From assembly GCA_937894535.1 (NCBI GenBank), contig CALBHI010000449.1, positions 1 through 8,572 on the forward strand: 8,572 nt of DNA. Direction: 5' to 3'. Source of the stretch: an uncultured Verrucomicrobiota bacterium (GTDB taxonomy: Bacteria; Verrucomicrobiota; Kiritimatiellia; CAIVKH01). This document shows, piece by piece, positions 1 through 4,977 of this stretch. Both the position numbers and the translations under genes were made by a program. The notes under the pieces were generated by a model. It was not told the DNA's origin. It made no database searches and saw only the letters and a program-made list of their open reading frames with translations. Every line of letters starts with the position of its first letter. Within the stretch, counting starts at the first letter, position 1.

Positions 1-1708
1 CCTCGACGGGGGCGGTGACCGGGGCGGCGATCATCGCGTCGCCGAAGTAATATTGGTGGCGGGCGGAATAGGCTTCCGGGGCGCGGGGTGATTCGTAGTA
101 CATCGGGCGCAGCAGGCCGACGGCGGTGTCGGTGGCGCGGCGCATTTCGGTGTAGATGTACGGGGTGAGGCGGTAGCGGAGGCGCAGCGCGTCGGCCATC
201 ACGTCGCGGTACGGTTCGGGGTAAAGCCAGACGCGGCGTTCGGCCTCGCGGTTTTTGGACGTGTGGGTGCGCAGGATGGGAGAGAACACGCCGAACTGGA
301 TCCAGCGGGTGTAGAGTTCGCCGCCGATCGGTCCGGGTTGGTGGCCGCCGATGTCGTGGCTCCAGGTACCGTAGAGGATGTTCGAGGCGGTGGCGGTGAA
401 GTGCGGTTGGTAGGCGAGTGACTCCCAGGTCGAATGGGTATCGCCGGAAAAGCCAACGGGGTAGCGGCCGGAGCCGGGGCCGCCATAGCGGCTGAAGTTC
501 AGCGGGCGGCGTCCGGGGCGGTTGCGTTCCTGATCGGTCCAGTGCAGGTGGTTTAGCCACGGCAGCGGGTCGAGACCTTCGATGGACGTGGTGTGGCCTT
601 GTTGCCAGTCCATCCACCAGAAGTCCACGCCGCGGCGTTCCTCGGGGTGGTGGAGGTGTTTGAAGTAGGCGGCGATGAAGGCGGGGTTGGTGCAGTCGAA
701 CGGGATGCGTTGTGTGGTGGCGGGGTCGAGGCCGAGGTCGCGGCACATCGCGGGGAATGCGGCTTCGTGGGGGCCGACGCCATCGGCGGGATGGAGGTTC
801 AGGGTGATCTTGATGCCGCGGCGGCGGAGGTCGCGCAGCAGCGCGGTCGGATCGGGAAAATAATCGGGGTCCCACGTGTAGCCGGTCCAGCCCTGAAGGT
901 GCCAGTCCATGTCGATGACCATGACATCGATCGGCAGTTTCATCCGGTCGAACTGGTCGATCATGGCTTCGATCTCGCGGTCGGTGTAGGCCCAATAGCG
1001 CGAGTACCAGTAGCCGAGGGTGTAGCGCGGGGGCAGGGGCATGCGGCCGAACACGCGGGAGGCGGCGGCGAGGGCGGATTTGTAATCGCGGCCAAAGCCG
1101 AAGAAAAAGAAATCCTGGTGATCGGGAGAGGTGCGCGGGGTGGGCCAGGGGGTGAAGGCGTCGGGGCGCGGGGTCAGGAGGACACTGCGGTGATCATCGA
1201 TCACGGCCCAGCCGTCGCGCGAGAGTACGCCGTGACCAAGGTCGATCGGCACTTTGCGGTCGGGAGTCCAGTGGCCTTGTTCGTTTTGTTTCCACAACCA
1301 GAGTTGGTCGCCGATTGCGCCGTCGAGGGTGCGGATGGTGCCGCCAAGGTTGCCGCGGTCGGTCTGGCCGTACCGCCAGGTGGACCAACCGCCGAGGTGA
1401 CGGAAGCGAATGGACAGGGTGCGGGCGGTAAAGCCGGAGGGGGAGTCGCGGTAGGTCAGCACCAGGCGGTCGGTGCGCAGGGTCAGGGTATGGCCGCGGC
1501 GCTGCACGTGGATGTCGATGGGTGACGGCTCGGGTCGCAGGGCGGTCAGGCTGGGGGCATCCGCAAAAGTGAGATCCGGTGCGAATTCCAGGCGGATCAA
1601 GCCCGGGTCGAGGACGGTGAAGCGGGCGGCACCGTGAACAATTGGAGAGGCATACCCTTTCCTCTCCCGCGGGGATGGGGAGCGTGACGTCATGGTCGGA
1701 GTATTCAT
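1..1708 (-). CDS. Glycoside hydrolase family 31 protein (alpha-glycosidase), C-terminus cut by window edge
   Basis: It hydrolyses (or transfers) an alpha-linked sugar by the retaining mechanism of GH31; the substrate cannot be read from sequence. The frame is open for 569 codons from ATG 1706-1708 to the left edge. Residues ~20-220 look like the N-terminal beta-sandwich (LGGTIRTLDG, LSRDGWAVIDD). The (beta/alpha)8 barrel begins near residue 226 with PPRYTLGYWYSRYW, followed by VIDMDWH (D266, D268). The nucleophile is D367 in FWWMDW, and the probable acid/base is D423 in FSGDTHSTWESL. ILRTHTSKN (R480, H482) is the usual -1 subsite loop. The C-terminal beta domains lie outside the window, since family members are typically 650-800 residues. 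There is no signal peptide, so it is probably cytoplasmic. An in-frame TGA lies one codon upstream of the ATG, so the start is 1708 or the internal ATG at 1691-1693. Neither has a clear Shine-Dalgarno. It is divergent from the secreted-protein pair. Family call sure; specificity (glucosidase, xylosidase, other) unknown. Confidence 0.93.
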   Translation of the reverse strand, partial: MNTPTMTSRSPSPRERKGYASPIVHGAARFTVLDPGLIRLEFAPDLTFADAPSLTALRPEPSPIDIHVQRRGHTLTLRTDRLVLTYRDSPSGFTARTLSIRFRHLGGWSTWRYGQTDRGNLGGTIRTLDGAIGDQLWLWKQNEQGHWTPDRKVPIDLGHGVLSRDGWAVIDDHRSVLLTPRPDAFTPWPTPRTSPDHQDFFFFGFGRDYKSALAAASRVFGRMPLPPRYTLGYWYSRYWAYTDREIEAMIDQFDRMKLPIDVMVIDMDWHLQGWTGYTWDPDYFPDPTALLRDLRRRGIKITLNLHPADGVGPHEAAFPAMCRDLGLDPATTQRIPFDCTNPAFIAAYFKHLHHPEERRGVDFWWMDWQQGHTTSIEGLDPLPWLNHLHWTDQERNRPGRRPLNFSRYGGPGSGRYPVGFSGDTHSTWESLAYQPHFTATASNILYGTWSHDIGGHQPGPIGGELYTRWIQFGVFSPILRTHTSKNREAERRVWLYPEPYRDVMADALRLRYRLTPYIYTEMRRATDTAVGLLRPMYYESPRAPEAYSARHQYYFGDAMIAAPVTAPVE

Positions 1709-1758
1709 GATTCAACCGGCAAATCCATGTCAAAAGTACCGCCGGTAGGGCCCACGGC

Positions 1759-1776
1759 TGATTTTCCAATTTTGAA
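1759..1776. repeat. Intergenic 11-mer TGATTTTCCAA with imperfect dyad (copy 1)
   Basis: TGATTTTCCAA at 1759-1769 is followed by an imperfect symmetric half (TTCCAATTTTGAA, 1764-1776, one mismatched pair). The same 11-mer occurs at 4817-4827 inside the only other comparably sized intergenic region, where the dyad is perfect. Here it lies about 50 bp upstream of the GH31 start. It could be an operator or a dispersed extragenic palindrome; the function is not known. Confidence 0.5.
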
Positions 1777-1806
1777 CAAGGGATTTTCGGCGGTGAGAGG
1801 AAGGGC

Positions 1807-1847
1807 GTACAAATTGGCACGCCGAAGTGTACAATAATGTACAATTA
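1807..1847. repeat. GTACAA box cluster with tandem 10-bp repeat
   Basis: GTACAA occurs three times in the same orientation, at 1807-1812, 1829-1834 and 1839-1844. The last two belong to a tandem 10-bp repeat, TGTACAATAA (1828-1837) followed by TGTACAATTA (1838-1847). The start-to-start spacings of 22 and 10 bp correspond to about two and one helical turns, so all boxes would face the same side of DNA. The cluster sits between the divergent GH31 and PEP-CTERM genes and just upstream of a candidate -10 box, as expected for a transcription factor site. No regulator is encoded in the window, so the role is inferred. Confidence 0.55.
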
Positions 1848-1858
1848 GTCGTTATACT
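1829..1858 (+). promoter_or_regulatory. Candidate promoter for the PEP-CTERM/secreted-protein pair
   Basis: TATACT at 1853-1858 matches the sigma-70 -10 consensus at five of six positions. The -35 position (about 1829-1835, 17-18 bp upstream) reads TACAAT or GTACAA and is poor, so the promoter may depend on an activator bound at the overlapping GTACAA boxes. Transcription would start near 1865, leaving a leader of about 75 nt before the ATG at 1940. Confidence 0.45.
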
Positions 1859-1939
1859 CGTAAAAAAGCACCTCACATACAACTAAACATACGGGTATTG
1901 CATGTTGGCATTGGCCTTGCTCATGATAGGGGGTAGGCG

Positions 1940-2605
1940 ATGAGACTACACACCACAACGTGGGGTAAGGGTTGGGGTCTGGCTGCGAAGGTACTGCTGG
2001 CAGGAGTTTTGGGGCTCGTGTTGGTGACTGGGAAAGCCGAGGCTCTGATCGTCGATTTGGATGCGTACGTCGATATGGCGATCGTGCAGGATGACTTGAC
2101 GACGCCGTTGGCTGACGGGTCGTGGGTCTACATCGTTGGTTCGGGTGACAACATCAATGATGGGTTGATCACGTTTGGTGGAACCAACCTGATCGCAGAT
2201 TCCGTTCTGGGGGATGACGTCATCCTCGCCCGCATCCAGATCCCGCTGAATTCAATCAGCAACTCCGGCACGTTTTTCGTCACCGTGCCCTACGAATCCG
2301 ACAACATCAATTATGTCTACATCCGTTACTTCAACACCAACAGCGATCCGGTTACCGGAATGGTTCGTTGGGGTACCTCGTCGATGTTCCAGCTCGGGGT
2401 GACGCTGGGTGTGGCCACGGTGCAGTTTGACCAGAACCAGCAGCTCGCAGCCACCAACTATAACAATTTTGTCGTGATTCCGGAGCCGAGTTCGATGAAC
2501 CTGTTTGTCATGGTGGCCGGTTTGTTGTGGGCCATGCGATCGCGCATGCGGTTGGCCACCGGTTCAGGGGATGGTTCCGATGAAGGCACCCCGACGGATC
2601 CGTAA
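1940..2605 (+). CDS. Small PEP-CTERM sorting-domain protein (exosortase substrate)
   Basis: A 221-residue exported surface protein of unknown function. The start is ATG 1940, with AGGGGG (1928-1933) 6 nt upstream. Residues 1-35 form a Sec signal peptide: basic start, hydrophobic core AAKVLLAGVLGLVLV, likely cleavage after AEA. The mature part (~36-180) is Asp/Asn/Gly/Ser-rich, predicted mainly beta, without cysteines and without a motif I recognise. The C-terminus carries the tripartite sorting signal: PEP at 181-183, hydrophobic segment MNLFVMVAGLLWAM, and basic cluster R200, R202, R204. In this family exosortase (EpsH/XrtA type) is thought to process such proteins for export to the envelope or exopolysaccharide matrix. 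Oddly, 17 further residues (LATGSGDGSDEGTPTDP) follow the Arg cluster, where most family members stop within a few residues. Its last 26 bp overlap the next gene, which suggests coupled translation. Sorting call strong; role unknown. Confidence 0.88.
   Translation: MRLHTTTWGKGWGLAAKVLLAGVLGLVLVTGKAEALIVDLDAYVDMAIVQDDLTTPLADGSWVYIVGSGDNINDGLITFGGTNLIADSVLGDDVILARIQIPLNSISNSGTFFVTVPYESDNINYVYIRYFNTNSDPVTGMVRWGTSSMFQLGVTLGVATVQFDQNQQLAATNYNNFVVIPEPSSMNLFVMVAGLLWAMRSRMRLATGSGDGSDEGTPTDP
2566..2570 (+). promoter_or_regulatory. Ribosome binding site that fixes the start of the secreted concanavalin-like protein
   Basis: AGGGG at 2566-2570 lies 9 nt before ATG 2580 and inside the codons of the upstream PEP-CTERM gene's tail. 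It abuts the alternative in-frame ATG at 2571 with no spacer, so 2580 is preferred. From 2580 the protein begins directly with a canonical signal peptide, which supports the choice. Confidence 0.6.
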
Positions 2606-3728
2606 CCGGATGTGGGTGGCGCTTGCGTTGCTTGGGCTGCTCGGCTACCCGCAGCGAGGCGAATCCCAGTCACTAACCGGCCTTAGCGATGAGTTCGATG
2701 ACGCGGGTTCACTGGCCGCGTGGTCGCGTATCGTCGCGGCCGAAGGGTGGGGCAACGATGTGCTGGAGGTCTTCGACATCAATACCACCCGCGCGGGCCA
2801 TCTGGTCATGGTTCCCTATTCCAGCTCGTGGTTTGCCGAGTGGCGGGGTGAGCTGACCTACAAAACCGTGACCGGTGACTTCGTGGTTACCACCCATGTC
2901 GAGCCGCGCAACCGTGCGGGAACGGGGCGACCGGAGCGGGATTATTCCTTGGCGGGCATCATGGTCCGGACGCCGCGGGCGATGACATCGCCGGCCCAGT
3001 GGACCCCGAACGGGCAGAACTACGTGTTCCTGTCGATGGGTGCAGCCAACCGGACCACCGCGTTGTTCCAGTTCGAAGTCAAGACGACGATCAACAGTGT
3101 TTCGATCCTGGATGTCACCGATACTCCGGCCACCCGTGCGGCGATCCAGGTGGCGCGTATTGGTCCGCACATCATCACCCTGCGGCGTGAGGAGGGCCAA
3201 CCCTGGGTAGTCCACCGGCGTTACCACCGTGCCGATTTTCCGGAGACGATGCAGGCCGGCCTCACGGTGTACACGGATTGGGACACGTGTTTCGCGGCCG
3301 GATATCCCAACAACAATCAGCTGGTCCTGACCAACGGCGCAGTGCTGCTGAACAGCTCGGTTTTGAGCGGGGCTGTGCCCGATCTGGTGGCGGCGTTTGA
3401 CTACATACGGTATGCGCGGCCGATGGTGCCGACCGAGTTGGTCGGGGCAAACCTGTCGGATCCGGGCAGCGTGTCGGATGCGCAGTTGCTGGCCTTTTTG
3501 GGCGCGGCGGCGGATGTCCCGGGTGGCGCGGCGGAGCCGCCGTTTTTCGTGACCGATACCCTGGCCGGTGTGGTCAGCCAGCGCAGTTACCGGGTGCAGG
3601 TGGCGACGGAGGTGGGAGGGTCGTGGAGCGACTGGTCGGCGTGGGTTTCGACGGCGGCGGTGGTGCAGGTGGACACGCAGCCGGCGGCGACGAACGACGT
3701 GCGTTTTTTCCGGCTGATCACACCGTAG
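2580..3728 (+). CDS. Secreted concanavalin-like (DUF1349-type) protein
   Basis: A 382-residue exported protein, probably carbohydrate-binding or structural. The N-terminus KAPRRIRNRMWVALALLGLLG is a classic signal peptide, with cleavage likely near residue 31 (ESQS). Residues ~32-283 resemble the DUF1349/laminin-G-like jelly roll: an opening LSDEFDDAGSLAAWSRI, then DFVVTTHVEP, YSLAGIMVRTP, TMQAGLTVYTDWD and a closing AAFDYIRYARP. This fold is common beside glycosidases and in secreted proteins of environmental bacteria. Residues ~284-382 form a second part, with a DAQLLAFLG linker and a beta-rich segment ending WSDWSAWV ... VRFFRLITP, a tail style I associate with verrucomicrobial exported proteins. 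There is no PEP-CTERM, LPXTG or lipobox, so it is probably released or held by a partner. The open frame extends upstream to 2505, but those residues (CCGPCDRACGW) read like out-of-frame sequence. It overlaps the preceding gene by 26 bp. No catalytic residues are recognisable; fold assignment is moderately sure, function is not. Confidence 0.78.
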   Translation: MKAPRRIRNRMWVALALLGLLGYPQRGESQSLTGLSDEFDDAGSLAAWSRIVAAEGWGNDVLEVFDINTTRAGHLVMVPYSSSWFAEWRGELTYKTVTGDFVVTTHVEPRNRAGTGRPERDYSLAGIMVRTPRAMTSPAQWTPNGQNYVFLSMGAANRTTALFQFEVKTTINSVSILDVTDTPATRAAIQVARIGPHIITLRREEGQPWVVHRRYHRADFPETMQAGLTVYTDWDTCFAAGYPNNNQLVLTNGAVLLNSSVLSGAVPDLVAAFDYIRYARPMVPTELVGANLSDPGSVSDAQLLAFLGAAADVPGGAAEPPFFVTDTLAGVVSQRSYRVQVATEVGGSWSDWSAWVSTAAVVQVDTQPAATNDVRFFRLITP

Positions 3729-3733
3729 GTGCG

Positions 3734-4714
3734 TCAGCAGACAAGGTCGTCAAACGCCGAGAAGTCGGCACGGAATCCGCCAGGCACGCCCTTGGCGATC
3801 ACCGATACGGCGTCGTGCGAGTGCAGCGACTCGAGGTGGGCGCAGGCGATTTCGAAGTCCTTGATCCGCGGGTCGCGGTTGAGTTGCTCGAACAGCAGGC
3901 GGGCCGCATCCTCGACGAACTTGATCGCCGCGCCATTCAGCTCCGCGAAGGCTTGTTCATCCTCGCGTTTCACCATGACCTGCGTTTCGGTCTTCAAGGC
4001 GGCCAGGCAGTGCTGCTGGATGTCCTCGATGGGCAGGATTTCGCCGTCGCGCACTTCGATGAACAGGCGGGCCTTGCTGCGCTGGGAGTGGGGGATGGCG
4101 TAGACGCCGCGCACATCGCGGGCGTGTTCGGACAGTTCGGCCGAGCAGGGGCAGGCCGAGGAGTAAACAAAATCGAATTCGATGAACGAACGAACCTTGC
4201 CCTGGTCATCCATCCGGCTCTCGTAGGCCACGCGGTAATACTGATAACCCTCGAGGCCACTGCGCAGGCTGGTCTGGATGATCGGATAGGAAAAAACCAG
4301 CCGGATGCAGGCCGAGCGCCCGCCGATGTCGCGCCGGTAGGCGGCGAGGATCTCAGCCAGCGTGGCGGGGGTGAAGACGGCATCCTTGAATTCGTAGAAG
4401 GTGCGCATCACCCGTGACATGTTGATGCCCTTGATGCCGGGGGCGAGGGAGACGTTCCCGGTCACGGCGGTTTCAAGGTGAAGCATCGCTCCGTCGCGGG
4501 TCGGATAGGACAGCGGCAGGCGGAAATTCGCGATGCCGACCTTTTGAATGGCCACATTGGCACCCTGGATCGCATTCGCCGCGTTCTGCATGTCCGGCAA
4601 GTCGGCGCGGTAGGCGTCGGTCACGACAAAATCCTTGTCGTACTGCTGGCGGATGCCCGCCGCCCCGGCGGCGCGGTTGTGCAGGTACATGTTCGATGTG
4701 TCGGCCGAGTTCAT
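3734..4714 (-). CDS. folE2: GTP cyclohydrolase FolE2 (type IB)
   Basis: It converts GTP to 7,8-dihydroneopterin triphosphate plus formate in the cytoplasm, the first step of tetrahydrofolate synthesis (and of queuosine in organisms that make it). The 326-residue protein shows the COG1469 signature set. DMQN (41-44) is followed by QKVGIANFRLPL (57-68) and KGINMSRVMRTFYEF (95-109). SSACPCSAELSEH holds C188, the probable metal-ligand cysteine by alignment to characterised FolE2, and IPHSQRS holds H209. Further on are VKREDEQAF (248-256) and the C-terminal HLESLHSHDAVSV. It is unrelated in fold detail to zinc-dependent FolE and can use other divalent metals, which is why folE2 is zinc-regulated in some bacteria; no Zur-like box was recognised here. 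The start is ATG 4712-4714, with GAGGGG five nt upstream; GTG 4718-4720 is in frame but would overlap that ribosome site. Its stop is 5 bp from the converging upstream gene's stop. Confidence 0.95.
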   Translation of the reverse strand: MNSADTSNMYLHNRAAGAAGIRQQYDKDFVVTDAYRADLPDMQNAANAIQGANVAIQKVGIANFRLPLSYPTRDGAMLHLETAVTGNVSLAPGIKGINMSRVMRTFYEFKDAVFTPATLAEILAAYRRDIGGRSACIRLVFSYPIIQTSLRSGLEGYQYYRVAYESRMDDQGKVRSFIEFDFVYSSACPCSAELSEHARDVRGVYAIPHSQRSKARLFIEVRDGEILPIEDIQQHCLAALKTETQVMVKREDEQAFAELNGAAIKFVEDAARLLFEQLNRDPRIKDFEIACAHLESLHSHDAVSVIAKGVPGGFRADFSAFDDLVC

Positions 4715-4719
4715 GGTCA

Positions 4720-4725
4720 CCCCTC
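4720..4725 (-). promoter_or_regulatory. Ribosome binding site deciding the folE2 start
   Basis: On the minus strand this reads GAGGGG, 5 nt before ATG 4714. The in-frame GTG at 4718-4720 overlaps it and cannot use it, so the ATG is the better start. Confidence 0.65.
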
Positions 4726-4764
4726 ATCTTCGCATGATTTCAGGTCTGGTCAATCCTAACGGAA

Positions 4765-4785
4765 TGCGAACGGGTTAACTTCGCA
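4765..4785. promoter_or_regulatory. Inverted repeat TGCGAA-N9-TTCGCA, candidate operator
   Basis: Perfect 6-bp half-sites TGCGAA (4765-4770) and TTCGCA (4780-4785) flank 9 bp, giving 21 bp in all, the geometry of a dimeric repressor or activator site. A third TTCGCA lies at 4729-4734, next to the folE2 ribosome site. It lies 51-71 bp upstream of the folE2 start and about 190 bp from cysS, so folE2 is the likelier target. It does not resemble the AT-rich Zur consensus. The regulator is unknown. Confidence 0.45.
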
Positions 4786-4816
4786 CAGGTCGGGACGACA
4801 TCAAGCGGAGCGCCGG

Positions 4817-4836
4817 TGATTTTCCAAGGATTGGAA
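4817..4836. repeat. 15-bp palindrome TTCCAA-GGA-TTGGAA within shared 11-mer motif (copy 2)
   Basis: TTCCAA (4822-4827) and TTGGAA (4831-4836) form a perfect inverted repeat around GGA. The leading TGATTTTCCAA (4817-4827) is identical to 1759-1769. The dyad is short for a terminator and no T-tract follows, so a protein site or a dispersed extragenic element fits better. Confidence 0.55.
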
Positions 4837-4872
4837 CCCCCAGCGGGCGAATTGTCCAGCCCATGGACACCT

Positions 4873-4901
4873 TTAACCGTTGCGGGGGAGGGGGATACAA
4901 T
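4873..4901 (+). promoter_or_regulatory. Candidate sigma-70 promoter for cysS-tmk-holB
   Basis: TTAACC (4873-4878) and TACAAT (4896-4901) are separated by 17 bp; the -10 matches consensus at five of six positions and the -35 is weak. Transcription would start near 4908, giving a leader of about 70 nt. The spacer is a G-rich purine run (GCGGGGGAGGGGGA, 4882-4895). No T-box-like leader structure fits in the short leader. Confidence 0.45.
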
Positions 4902-4977
4902 CCGGTCCCATCCCTTGCCGATCCTGTAAATCCCTCGTTGCCTGACATCTTCTTTCCGGGTATGGTCGGGCAACTTT

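Noticed and set aside
593..1525. 310-codon open frame on the plus strand
   Set aside because: It is antisense to the GH31 gene, whose motifs (FWWMDW, FSGDTH) are certain. The frame is a Gly/Ala/Val-rich product of the opposite strand's G/C third-position bias.
1194..1844. 216-codon open frame on the minus strand crossing the GH31 start
   Set aside because: It reads GH31 in another frame for most of its length, giving Pro/Arg/His-rich sequence, and starts within the AT-rich repeat region.
2505..2579. Longer start for the secreted concanavalin-like protein (407 codons from ATG 2505)
   Set aside because: The extra residues are Cys/Trp-rich out-of-frame sequence from the PEP-CTERM gene and would bury the signal peptide; ATG 2580 has a suitable ribosome site.
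3690..3712. T-run TTTTTT at 3704-3709 near the end of the secreted-protein gene, considered as a terminator
   Set aside because: It lies inside the coding sequence (the Phe codons of RFFRL) and no stem of more than about 3 bp precedes it.
3623..4417. 264-codon open frame on the plus strand
   Set aside because: It is antisense to folE2 and enters from the end of the secreted-protein gene; no recognisable motif.
4882..4895. G-rich run considered as a G-quadruplex
   Set aside because: There are only two clear G5 tracts plus isolated G's, not the four tracts needed for an intramolecular quadruplex.
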